This document shows positions 34,438 through 44,957 of a DNA stretch of 64,000 nt, piece by piece. Location: assembly GCF_014529535.1 (NCBI RefSeq), contig NW_023503555.1, positions 3,224,001-3,288,000 on the forward strand. The letters run 5' to 3'. The translations under genes were made by a program, and so were the position numbers. Numbering within the stretch: position 1 is the stretch's first letter; every line of letters begins with the position of its first letter. Below the pieces are notes generated by a model. It was not told the DNA's origin and ran no database searches. It saw nothing but the letters and a program-made list of their open reading frames with translations. The stretch comes from Bradysia coprophila (taxonomy: Eukaryota; Arthropoda; Insecta; Diptera; Sciaridae).

Positions 34438-34580
34438 TGGAATCTCTTACTTCATTTGATCTAAGTATCTTAGACAGTTTTATGCAAAATCTTTTACTTC
34501 ATTTATTTTAACATTATTTGCTATTATAAAGCACTAGCGAGAAGTTGATTTTTATTGTTGCCATTGTTACAAGATGAAGT
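34438..34580. repeat. Two overlapping TTACTTCATTT family fragments
   Basis: GGAATCTCTTACTTCATTTG at 34438 and AATCTTTTACTTCATTTATT at 34488 show two starts of the same module, followed by TTTGCTATTATAAAGCACTA and GTTACAAGATGA. Confidence 0.55.
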
Positions 34581-34776
34581 ACGATATTTAACATTTCTGT
34601 CGTTTCCCAAAATTTCAGAGCTGTTGTCATTTGTACCAACGCACTGCAAACTAAACACCAGAACAAATTTCTTTTATGAGGCTTTGCTGAGAAGCATACA
34701 TTTGGGCGTTTTTTAAATACTTGATTTTAGTTTACTTTTGATGATATCGTTCCACGATAACACTTTTTCAAAAATA

Positions 34777-34966
34777 TAGGACCGCAATAACGACCACGAA
34801 TGTGTTAGCTTTCAACAGACAATAGATTTGGTTTGACCAACTCTGAGAAAACTAAGCCTTTTATGCAGAAAACTGCTGACTTTTCACAGAGCTGGTCAAA
34901 CGACTACAACCAAAACAGATTATTATTTAAATCTCACACATTCGTGGTCGTTATTGTGGTCGTATA
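34777..34966. mobile_element. ~190-bp TIR element
   Basis: The ends TAGGACCGCAATAACGACCA... (34777-34805) and ...TGGTCGTTATTGTGGTCGTA (34936-34966) are inverted repeats of about 29 bp with two mismatches. The interior contains GACCAACTCTGAGAAAA and a complementary AGAGCTGGTC, giving a second, weaker pairing. Confidence 0.8.
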
Positions 34967-35118
34967 AATTTTTAAACAGGATTCTGATGAAAAGATACAG
35001 TGTGTTCATCTTTAGAAACACAATTTAAGATTTATCAGAGTTTTAAAAGTCATCGATTTTCACAGTCATAATTAGGTGCTTCCCAGTTTAAAGGATTTTC
35101 AAAAATATCAAAAATATC

Positions 35119-35127
35119 ATACCCTGG
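35119..35127. repeat. 9-bp target-site duplication, left copy
   Basis: ATACCCTGG sits immediately before the LINE fragment and recurs immediately after its TAAA tail at 36078-36086. Confidence 0.75.
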
Positions 35128-36077
35128 CACATCACTAAACTTCGATCAAAAATGTCAACGAGAAATAATTTGCTTCGCATGCTGGCCGGAACGTCATGGG
35201 GTGCGTCAGCGGCCTGTTTGAGAACATCAGCACTCGCTCTGGTGTACTCTTGCGCAGAGTACTGCTGCTCTACATGGCTGAACAGTGTCCATGCTGGAAA
35301 GATCGACATTGAACTAAACAAGACGATGCGTACAATCACGGGTACAGTTAAATCAACACCGGTCATTTGGCTACCTGCACTTAGTAAAATCGCTCCACCC
35401 GACATCAGGCGACAAAATGCATTGTTGTCTCAATACCGCAAAGTCCACGCAAATTCGATGATACCGTTGCACAATGATCTGGCAACTCCGTTTGTCAACA
35501 GACTTGAATCCAGGAAGCCGCCAATTGCCTCTGCCATTAGACTACACACAGACAACTTTGATCAAAGATCTGAATGGAAACTGCAATGGACAGCAGCCGG
35601 AATACAGAACCCACTATTCAATTTCGACTCTCACCTCAACGAAGTACGGGAATTCTCGCTAACACGTCGAATATGGTGCAACTTAAACCGGCTGAGAACT
35701 GGCCATGGAAATTGTAACGCGATGAGGTACAGATGGAATTTCACAAACGACCCGAGCTGCTGCTGCGGTTTTCCCCAACAAACAATGTTACACATATTGC
35801 ACGATTGCCCAGTCTATAAATACGGTGGCAACATCAGTGACTTTTCCAACATGACCACCGAAGCGGTGGATTGGTTAAAAACGCTTAAGCTGTGATATCT
35901 TTTCAAGAATTCTTAAGTTGCTTGTGATTGAAGCATAGCTTCTCCCTGTTCTGTGATGCCTTAGATGTTTATTTTGTCACTTTTCCTATTTATTATTCTT
36001 AGTTGTTTAATCTTTTTTGTATTTGACGAGCATTTGTACGATTTGTAGACACATCCATACGCTAAATAAATAAATAA
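35128..36077 (+). mobile_element. 5'-truncated Jockey-like non-LTR retrotransposon
   Basis: A 950-bp insertion consisting of the C-terminal part of a reverse-transcriptase ORF (35152-35895), a ~170-bp 3' UTR and a (TAAA)n tail at 36061-36077, flanked by the 9-bp duplication ATACCCTGG. Truncation at the 5' end, a short A-rich tail and a target duplication are the hallmarks of target-primed reverse transcription. The open frame has no stops, so the insertion is fairly young. Confidence 0.9.
35152..35895 (+). pseudogene. C-terminal fragment of LINE ORF2 (reverse transcriptase thumb and C-terminal zinc-knuckle region), 247 aa
   Basis: It begins inside the ORF (the first in-frame ATG is incidental) and lacks the endonuclease and the catalytic palm of the reverse transcriptase. 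It retains features seen C-terminal to the palm in Jockey-like elements: the TSALALVYSCAEYCCSTW segment, then LNRLRTGHGNCNAMRYRW, the Cys/His-rich CCCGFPQQTMLHILHDCP, and the end AVDWLKTLKL before a TGA. It is not capable of transposition. The decayed element at 8.1-8.4 kb ends the same way, so at least two related insertions lie in this window. Confidence 0.9.
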
Positions 36078-36086
36078 ATACCCTGG
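36078..36086. repeat. 9-bp target-site duplication, right copy
   Basis: ATACCCTGG directly after the (TAAA)n tail, identical to 35119-35127. Confidence 0.75.
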
Positions 36087-36481
36087 AAACACTTTATTAA
36101 CTGGGAACATCGATGACGTTTAAAACTCTAAAAAATCTCAAATTAAATATGTTCTGAACTGAAGAAACCAATTGTATCATCAAAAATAAAATACGAGACA
36201 CACATATGTAGGCCACAATTTTAGCTATGCATCGATGCCTCTTAACGGTTATTTTATGGAACGTCGGAACGCAATGGCATCTAAGAACTTAATTTATATG
36301 AGAAATTCTCATTGCTGCGTCGAGCAGTTTGTACTCAATGTTTCAACGTTTGAAATTTAATAAATATTAAAAAGAAAGACGAGGAGGAGACTGCTAGGCC
36401 AGGAACAGATTGCATCTGTTTCATTTGAGGCTTAACTGAATTGAGGCTTGGAACAGGTCAACTTCACCTCGGGGGTAACGA

Positions 36482-36899
36482 GTAATTTCGCGCCGCGCGA
36501 GATTACACATATTATAGTGGAATTTCGCGCCCATACATTTTTCAATGGCTAACTTGATTTAGAGAATTTTTACGAGTACCTGGCGATAAATTGGCGGTAG
36601 ATTCAGTTGAGTATCAGGCACATAAATTTTGGAGATGCGCTTTGCATCAGGGATACCGGTATCCTTAGAAAGTGTGGATTTTCCTTTTACAAAACGTTAG
36701 GATACCGGTATCCCAGCTGAGATACACGTATTTTGTATCAAGGATACCGGTATCCCGACATAGAAAGTGTGGATTTTCCTTTTACAAAATGTTAGGATGC
36801 CTGCATCGCAACTGAGACGTTGCGAGATTCCTACCAGCAAGAAATTCCTTATGGGCGCGAAATTACACTGATAAAGTAGGAATTTCGCGTGGCGCGAGC
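36482..36899. mobile_element. ~418-bp TIR element with internal GGATACCGGTATCC boxes
   Basis: The arms 36482-36534 (GTAATTTCGCGCCGCGCGAG ... GGAATTTCGCGCCCAT) and 36851-36899 are inverted. Inside are three palindromic boxes close to GGATACCGGTATCC and a direct repeat of AGAAAGTGTGGATTTTCCTT about 100 bp apart. The GC-rich ends contrast with the AT-rich flanks. Confidence 0.8.
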
Positions 36900-38776
36900 C
36901 ACTACTACTAGTCACATCGTGAACCAATTTTACCTGAAACCTGATTTAGTGATCATGTCCGCGAATTTCGCCTGAAACGCGAATTTAGTTTTGCTCTACA
37001 ACAGAAAATTTCCAATCTTTCATTCCTATCATTGCTTTGTGTGGATCAGCTGAAAAACAGCTGAAGCAATTCATGCTGAAATTTCACTGCCTCGAACTGT
37101 ACAATTTGAAAAGAAATCACAAAATTTCTGCTATTCTCATCGAATTTGAAGCAATTCTCATCGAGGCAATTTTCTTAGAAAATAATTCACTTGCACCAAC
37201 GACTCCAAATGATGACACATTTCGTTTTTCCAATGTATTAAGTCCTTATCACGTCAACTTCCAATAACTATAACTTAAATCTACTAAATATCGACCTACC
37301 TAACAATTCAAACAATAAAAATCGTTTCACCTCAACGTATAACATTCATTGTCGAATCGAAAAACAAGTGAACAATCGACGCAAATACACACACACCAAA
37401 CAAAATCGAAGAGAAAAGAAACGAAAAGTATCTCCTCGAGATGAAATTGAACTCATAAAACTTTTCACCTTCATTTCATCCAATAAAATAAATTCAAAAC
37501 CGAATCACATTGTACAAGATTGGAATTTTCTGATTGACATTTAAGTGCGGAACAGAGAAGTATCCTGAAATTACTACATATACGTACAAAAAATGCTTAT
37601 CCCCCCGCTTGTGCTTATTTCAGCCCCATTTGTCTTGCTGAATCATTTTCAATTTCAACATAGCTTTAACTGTAGTTACACAATTTCACTGTTTTTATTG
37701 CAATAAAGTACCGTATTGTCGCAATGGTGGTCGATGTTTACAAGAACTCATCCCCATATATATAATTGTCGTATATAATTCATTTTGTACATGCACATGT
37801 ACTGACATCAGCAATGCTTATACGAATGGGTGAGGCATGTAGAAAACTACAGAATTGATAGCATTTGTTTTTATCAGTTCATTGTGTTGCGGTTCTACGA
37901 GAATATGGGAGGTAGTGGTGGTGGTGGTTTTCTGAGTGTTATGTTTTGTTCAAAATTTGGTAAAATTATTAATATTTTTTTGTTGTTGCCTGTAGCTTGT
38001 TGTTCTTCCGTTGTTCGTAAAATCTTATATAAGGGCAGAGTGTCACAACAATCCATTTTATTGCATTTGTAATTTTCCACACATTGCTTCAGTTATTTTG
38101 TTAGACAGTGTACAATGAACTTATTCCAGCGATAATTCTGACCGTGTCTTTGTCATCATCATTTTACTTTGAAATTTCAGGGATGGTGAAAGCTTGTCAT
38201 CTCTTATCTTAACAATGATCGATAATGTCGAGCTGCTAATGTTGTTGTACTTATAATATAGCAAAATGAAAGTTGAAAATAGTGAAGTAATAGATCGATG
38301 GAAAGACCAGCTACGAGCCCCCATCTGAGAACGATGTACGTATATGTGTGTTTGTGTTTATTTGAGCCGAAGGCATTTTACATGACTAAGGACAAAAAGA
38401 TGGAAGGTAGAGTTTTCGTGTGAATTTTGTTGATCCGAGGAGAAGCCGAGTAATTTTTGTATTTTGAATTTTAAATCATTTTTATTGCATTCAAACTGTT
38501 ACTATCAACTAATAATGTTTGTTACTATCATCTTCACGCGTTAGTTGCAAGACAAAGACACCGAATCTAGAAAATTTGACCAAACACTAAGAGTCGCCTT
38601 CTCCAATAGATTACTTTGCGGAATGGAATACAGTGAGTCAGAGAATATGAAGTGGGGTGTGAAGGTAATAGACCAATATCTGCTTTTTCGAACTATATTG
38701 AACTTTAACTGTGTAACTGTGTAAATCTAAGGTTTTATTCTTCCATTCAAATTTTACTTTTAAACATTATTGAGCT
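36900..38776. other. Gene-poor region
   Basis: No gene recognised. A (GGT)n-like run is at ~37911-37930. A TTACTTCATT-family fragment in inverse orientation lies at 38220-38320 (GCAAAATGAAAGTTGAAAAT then AGTGAAGTAATAGAT). Confidence 0.5.
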
Positions 38777-39812
38777 TTAACATTTGGAAAATGTCAATCC
38801 CTGCATTATGCTTGAAACACCAGAAGACAGACCCTCAGTAACTTTGTGGACGGTTAAAATAGTACCCGCAGTGAGACCAAAAACACTCTTCAAAGTTGCG
38901 TTGAGAAAATCATTGAATGAAACAAGATTTTCCAGCAGTGTCCGTAACGTCACCGTACAAATTTCGTTAACTGATCGAATTGTTTTTGTCAGATGTACAA
39001 TCGAAGCATCCACAGAGTCTAGGCATGAGTTCAGTGTCGAAGGTATATGTTTACTCTCCGAATGAACAATGGCAGCAATAGTAGATTTAGTGCCTTGCAC
39101 AAAGACGTAACAGTGAGTTAAAATTATAGCCAAAATTAGGACTGATTCATTGACACTTTCGGTAGATAAACTGACATCGTTTAGTGCCGTTTCAGAGATC
39201 TGTGCTATTTTATTTGTTAGCTTTTGCAGACACTTCATCACTGGCTCAAAATCTGTTTTTTTACCGAGAGCAAGATTACCAACGCCGTTCCTTAAAAAAT
39301 CGTTTAAGAGTCGCTGTACCCACCGCTCAACACATTTAATATCATTGTTAATATAATCCGTAAGTCTACCAATGCTACACTGTTGGCTGGAAACAATTTG
39401 TCTTAATTGGGCTGACATTTTCGGTAGAACTTTTTCGAATTGAACCAACATATTGCTGGGTGTATCTTTCAATGGATCTAACAAAGCCAAAGTATGTAAC
39501 AACATATCAGCTGAACTGGACAGAAGCGTGCTGTTCTCGTATATGGCAATATGTCCCAAACGGAATGCGTACACCTTGAATGATTCCATCATGTTTCTTG
39601 TGATGTGTGTAGTTGATATAGGAAAAACCTTGACTACTTCCCGACAGTGATCGTACACATCGTCAATTAATTTCAAGCTCTCGTTTGTATATTTAGCAGC
39701 CGTAATTGACTGAAAAATAATTGTTTAAGATCAGAAGAATAAAATATAAGTGACATTTTCACAGAATTACTGGTATGAATAGCCCAACAATCAATAATAT
39801 TTTCAAACTCAT
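38777..39812 (-). CDS. Secreted protein of unknown function, paralog 1 (two exons, 324 aa)
   Basis: Exon 1 is 39812-39771 (MSLKILLIVGLFIP), a 61-bp GT-AG intron follows, and exon 2 is 39709-38777, ending in TAA. The first exon plus the start of exon 2 (SITA) is a textbook signal peptide, so the product should enter the secretory pathway. The mature part (~305 aa) is predicted mostly helical, with scattered cysteines (YDHCREVV, QQCSIG, DIKCVE, VMKCLQ, THCYVF, NSCLDS, EICTVT) and no other membrane segment that I would call with confidence; LILAIILTHCYVFV is hydrophobic. I do not recognise a family. It is collinear with the intact gene at 43928-44957 and with the pseudogene between them, so this is a local tandem family. 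Confidence 0.82.
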
Positions 39813-41331
39813 TGTAAATTTTCCACTCAATCGGTGACGACGATCGAACTAAAGAGTTTTGTCTGATATGCAACAATGTCTGTAATACTAAATTAATTCA
39901 ACTTTTATTTTAAATTTAAATTCCTTTGCCTTCAAATACTTATGGAATAGGGTGTTTTTTGCATTTATTTGACCTTCAGTCTTTCTACGGCAGAGTAGCT
40001 CGAATAAGTCTCACTTCGAGAATAATATCTTCGGAAATACTTAACCGATTTTCCTAAACTTAATTTTTTGCTTGTTATCTATCTTATTATTGGGGCAAAC
40101 AATGTTCACGAACCCTGATCGTAGAAACTGCAATCAATAAAACGTTTCCAACGCCCAGAATATCTTAGGAACAACGTCATCAATTTTTTCTATCTTTTAG
40201 CATAAATTTTCATAACCAGATAACTTATCTCACAAAAACAATTCGAACGTAGTGCTATTTGTTTTTTTGTAATGAATATATCAAAGTTTCATCTGAATAA
40301 ACGAAACTTGGATGAATTTGGGCCAGCTCAGAAAAAAATCAAAGAATTAAATCCTCACGGCTTTCACTGCCAAAATATTTATTTTACCATGCAATCGACA
40401 AATTTTTACAATAAATGCAAAAGAAAACCACCCTATGCAATCTGCACAAGCTGAATCAATACAGTCAGAATCGTACGCAAAGTTAAACCATAGAATTTTA
40501 CCAATACCCTGTCTAGCAACCAAACTCCGTTTGATGCAGTCAAAATACCACCTCATTCTCACAAATTTTACACTGACTTTTTTTGTAATGGAGTTGCCGT
40601 TCCACGCTTTTTTGTTAAGCAATATCGGCATCACACGAAAAGCACAATTGTTGAACTTTATTTCATTTTTGCACACCAAAATGACGGAGCAACACACAAA
40701 AAAGACATCACAATCACAATTATTCAATTTTGAACGCCTGTCACCACCAGACAGGAGACGTAATATTTTCAACACAAAAACACACATACTTCATTTAATT
40801 TATTTTTAACAGTGTAAAACTTTTATGTCAGCATACAATGTACAGTTTTACCACCCTATTTTTCCTAGTTTGTTTACTAGAGGTATTGATTTTACCTTTT
40901 CAAAGAGATCGTTTTCTAAAAAAAAATCTTCACTGCTATTTTTCCTATAAGGTAACGCTTTTAGTGAGCCAGTGCCTATTTTCGGAAAATTGAATTTCTA
41001 AATTTGCTAAGATCTTCCAAATATTTGTTTAGCAAATTTACCAAATCGATTTTCTAACATAGGCACTGTTTTTAGCATATATATGCACTTATGTCACCTC
41101 ATGAGGTGCCGCTAGCTTGATATTTTTCTGCTCTGTACAGAGATGTTAGAGCAGACACACCCGATGTTTTCGTATAAAACATACGTGAGACCCTGAAAAT
41201 TTTCTTATTCCCGAAATTTTTTGACCCAGTCTGGAAGTCACACAGCTCAAAATATCAAGCCCACAGGAATTGCATAAAAAAAATATTAAATTTTTTCTAA
41301 AAACATTTTTTAAATCGAAAACTAATGTGGA
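39813..41331. other. Intergenic between paralog 1 and the pseudogene
   Basis: Contains an imperfect palindrome at about 40972-41068 (AGTGCCTATTTTCGG ... AATAGGCACTG). Overlapping open frames of up to 146 codons on both strands at 40272-40809 have no recognisable domains and conflict with each other; not called. Confidence 0.5.
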
Positions 41332-41416
41332 TTCGCTCGAAATATAATTGCGACAGATAATTGCGCCATGTATTTCTTATGGCGCAATAATATTCGCGCT
41401 ACAATTTTCGAGCGAA
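41332..41416. mobile_element. Short hairpin, ~38-bp arms
   Basis: ATTCGCTCGAAA...ATTGCGCCAT at 41332-41370 pairs with ATGGCGCAAT...TTTCGAGCGAAT at 41380-41416, with small bulges. It is non-coding. Confidence 0.75.
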
Positions 41417-41543
41417 TGCGAATAAAGAAAATATAGAAAAATGTTTTCCCAAAAATAGTCCCTGATGAAACGTCATCTGCTATCGACATCACGTCAAAAC
41501 AAATTGAAGACTGTTGAAAATGCTGGCGGACGAGATACACTCG

Positions 41544-41681
41544 CGGAATTTAGAAAACCGACACATTTTCTGTTTCGTGGTTTACTGGTTTTCTGTGAAT
41601 TTTTCATGTATTTTTATATGGAGAAATCAGAAACTCAAGTAAAACACAGAAACAGAAAATGTGTCGGTTTTCAAAATTCCG
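41544..41681. mobile_element. ~138-bp fold-back element, ~36-bp arms
   Basis: CGGAATTTAGAAAACCGACA... at 41544-41578 is the inverted partner of ...TGTCGGTTTTCAAAATTCCG at 41645-41681, one or two mismatches apart. The 97-codon frame across it is incidental. Confidence 0.8.
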
Positions 41682-41989
41682 TGTATGTACAGATACATTC
41701 TTTTCTGGTCCCTACTCTAAATACAGATATTGCTCCATTGTGTTTAACAGCCAACTGAAATAATAATTTAGTTGCAGATATTGTCTTTCGCACCTGAATT
41801 TAAATTATTTTCGTTAAGACTTATTTTCTACGCAAGTGCACATTTTGTTTGATCAGTCATTTTTTAAATTTCATTTTATATAAGATTTTGTAGAAAAATA
41901 AGTTTTCGCTGAAATGTCATTGGTAAAATTCAAGGTAGAGTAACTGATATTTTATGTTCTGTTGATTTTAAATATTTTCGGCACAAAAA

Positions 41990-42111
41990 TACAATCGCTA
42001 AACCGAACTGGTGTGCATACGTTATTTTGCACCAGCTGGTCGCATTTGGAATTGTATGTGACCAGCTGGTGCAAAATAACGTATGCAGACCAGTTCGGTT
42101 TAGCGATTGTA
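41990..42111. mobile_element. 122-bp palindromic element at the truncation point of the secreted-protein pseudogene
   Basis: The 52-bp arms 41990-42041 (TACAATCGCTAAACCGAACT...ACCAGCTGGTC) and 42060-42111 are nearly perfect inverted repeats with an 18-bp loop. It lies within ~30 bp of where homology of the pseudogene exon 2 ends (about 42145), so insertion or an associated rearrangement may have removed the rest of the gene. Confidence 0.85.
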
Positions 42112-42114
42112 CTT

Positions 42115-42520
42115 TCATTCCCAAAAAAATATTTTCGGCCGAACTTTTTCGAATTGAACCAACAAATTTTGTGGGGTATCTTTCAACGATTCCAGCAAAC
42201 CCAAAGTATTTAACATCATAGCCGCTGAACTGGACAGGATGGTACTGTTTTCATAATTGGCAAGATCTCTTAATCGATGTGTGTAAACATCAAACGATTT
42301 CATCGAATTGGCAGCTATCTCTAAAGTTGGCAGAGGATAGCCTTTTCCCACGTCCCAGCATTGATTGTACACATTGTCAATGGAATGCCAACTTTCGTTT
42401 GTATATTAAAGAGCCGTGATGGCCTGAGAAATTGTCTAAAATCATAATGAAATAAAGACCAAAAATTGACAAAATTACTGGAATCACTAGACCAACTACG
42501 ACAAGTATTTTCGAGCTCAT
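42115..42520 (-). pseudogene. Truncated third paralog of the secreted-protein family
   Basis: Exon 1 (42520-42479) encodes MSSKILVVVGLVIP, with the same donor and a 55-bp intron as in the intact copies. Exon 2 begins at 42423 in the same phase but has an in-frame TAA at 42406-42408, where the intact copies have a lysine codon. The remaining frame reads NQCWDVGKGYPLPTLE ... LLVQFEKVRPK, then homology stops at about 42145 beside a palindromic element; roughly two thirds of exon 2 is missing. The conserved N-terminal part is closer to paralog 2 than to paralog 1 (NENSTILSSSAAMML-type stretch, NTLGLLE). Confidence 0.85.
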
Positions 42521-43927
42521 TATAGAGAACGTTTCACTTAACTAATGGTACGCGACGATTAACTAACGTTCAACAGCTATTTGCGTCGCTAAATTCTATT
42601 TTTAATTTGAATTTACAGACTGACCCAATAGAAACTATACTAGTAGAAACTAGGTTCGCGCGAATCAATCTTAACGGTCAGTGGCTCACCATTGCAGACT
42701 GTAGAGTCGGTAGATATATGCGAAACCTTCAAAGTTCTTTGTCACACTGACAACACATTTTTTCTCTTTCATCAAATCTGTAATCTGTCTTCCCCGATAA
42801 TCTTTCCATCTTTCGTATTTACCGAGTTATGAGCCGAAAACCAGTCCGACAATTTTTTTATCATTTCCGAACACACCACCACCTGTTTCAGATTTTTGAT
42901 TAGTTAATCCGTAGTTTAACGAATTACCCTGTCTAAGTAAAACCTAAAAATGCAAAGAGATAAAATTTAAGTCGGTACCCGTGTCGTATATTTGATCAAA
43001 ACAACAAGATTTCGTGTTAGTTGCAGATATTTTTAATATTTCAAACACGTGAATTCCAATATTTGGTTATTATATTTTCGTATACTGATCACTCATCTGT
43101 TTCACTTCCTTTACATCAAAATATTTTCCACAAAACGTGTCTGTTCAGATGCTACACAGATGTTTCATGATTTTTCAATTATTATTTACTTTCCTTTGAC
43201 GTGTTCTACCGAACTTCAATTAATATTTTAGAAAGTAAATGGGACAATGGCGTATTTACGTGTACAAAAGAACGGAATTTGAATTCAATTTTTGCGCCAA
43301 AATATAATAGACTAGGAAAAGCACATAAATAACTGGGAGCTTCGATGTGTTATAAAGGTGAACTGAAGTGTGTATGACGTTTTCCTTTTCGAAGGGAAAG
43401 ACTTTTCGCCGTCTTGGAAAATCACAATTGGGATTCTCTGAATTAATTCAATTTGCTTTATTGGCACCTTTCAGATGTGCCTTTTGGCGCCTTTTCTTCA
43501 CTTCAAGTGCTTTTTTGCAACATTTCAAGCGCCTTTTCCTACATTTCACCAGCGCGCCTTTCAGTCGCCAGTCCGGCACTGATCTCTGTCAATCCTAGGA
43601 AACTAATTCTTCTTCACGGACACTAGTGTTAAAGCTCATTGCCGCGCGTCCTCATGAGGAAAAAATTCCATGTGAATCTATTTGTAGATTCTTCTGTCGA
43701 CTTCTGTGGTTCCATCCCTCGCACTCGGCCAATCGAAAGTCGGTTTGAAAAAGACATCATAAATAGTGTGCCTTTAGAAACCAATCTTACTTATGTTTCA
43801 GTTTGGAGTCGAACTTGCTCGCATTAATAAAAATCTAAAGTTTCAATCACTCATATCCAATTTATTCCTATTCTTGAATTGGAAACTAATGAATACAAAA
43901 TATCATTCAAAGTAAGTATATTTTTCA
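42521..43927. other. Intergenic between pseudogene and paralog 2; partly duplicated at 47 kb
   Basis: The stretch ~43097-43180 (ACTTCCTTTACAT, AAATATTTTCCACAAAAC, TGTTCAGATGCTACA) has a diverged direct copy at ~47265-47345, and 42825-42860 resembles 47085-47115. The interval 43455-43565 is a degenerate run of GCGCCTTTTC-type units. No gene is seen. Confidence 0.5.
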
Positions 43928-44957
43928 TTAACCCAACTTATTCAATCCCTGTGTTATACTTGAAACACCAGACGACAAACCTTCAGTAATTTTTTGGACC
44001 GTTAAAATTGCACCCGCAGTGAGTCCAAAAACATTCTTCAAAGTTGCGTTGAGAAAATCATTCAATGAAACAAGGCTTTTCAACAGTGTTCGTAACGTGA
44101 AAGCACAAACTTCGGTAATTGATTGAATTGATTTTGTAAGACGTACAATCAGAGCATCTACAGAATATAAGCATGAGTTCAGTGTCGGGGGTGTTTTTTT
44201 CTTTTCCGAATGGATTATAGCAGCAATAGTTGACTCAGTGCCTTGAACAAAAACGTAACAATGGGATAAAATTATAGCCAAAATTAAGATAGATTCATCA
44301 ACACTTTCGGTGGATAAACTGGCATCATTTAGTGCTGCTTGTGAGATCTGCGCTATTTTATTTGTGAGATTTTGGAGACACTTCATCACCGGTTCAAAAT
44401 CAGTTTTTTTACCAAGGGAAAGATTGTCAATGCCGTTCCTTAAAAAATCGTTTAAGATTCGCATTACTGACAATTCAAGACATTTAATATCGTCGTTAAT
44501 GGTGTCCGTAAGTTTACCAATGTTACTCTGTTGCATCGATACAATTTGCCTTAATCCGAGCGATACTTTCGGTAGAACTTTTTTGAATTGAACCAACAAA
44601 TTCTGCGGGGTATCTTTTAACGGTTCCAGCAAACCCAAAGTATTTAACATCATAGCTGCTGAACTGGACAGGATCGTACTGTTTTCATAATTAGCAAGAT
44701 CTCCCAATCGAAGTGTGTAAACCTCAAATGATTTCATCAGATTGTTAGCCATCTCTAATGTTGGCGCAGGATAGTCTTTCACTACGTCCCAGCATTGATT
44801 ATACACATTGTCAATGGATTTCCTACTTTCGTTGGTATATTTAAGAGCGGTGATGGCCTGGAATATAAATTGTCCAAAAACAAGACGAAGTAAAAGTAAA
44901 AATTTACAAAATTACTGGAATCACTAGACCAACTACGACAAGTACTTTCAAGCTCAT
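43928..44957 (-). CDS. Secreted protein of unknown function, paralog 2 (two exons, 323 aa)
   Basis: Exon 1 is 44957-44916 (MSLKVLVVVGLVIP), a 58-bp GT-AG intron follows, and exon 2 is 44857-43928 with a TAA stop. The hydrophobic start AITA completes a signal peptide. It is collinear with paralog 1 over its whole length, with long identical stretches such as LGKKTDFEPVMKCLQ and NDFLNATLK.VFGLTAG, and the same cysteine positions (QCWD, IKCLE, MKCLQ, SHCYVF, NSCLYS, EVCAFT). The intron position and phase are the same, supporting recent tandem duplication. The function is unknown; a secreted helical protein (gut lumen, haemolymph or reproductive fluid) is a guess only. Confidence 0.85.

Noticed and set aside
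40272..40809. Overlapping open frames on both strands (up to 146 codons)
   Set aside because: They overlap in conflicting frames, share no recognisable domain, and have no linked exons.
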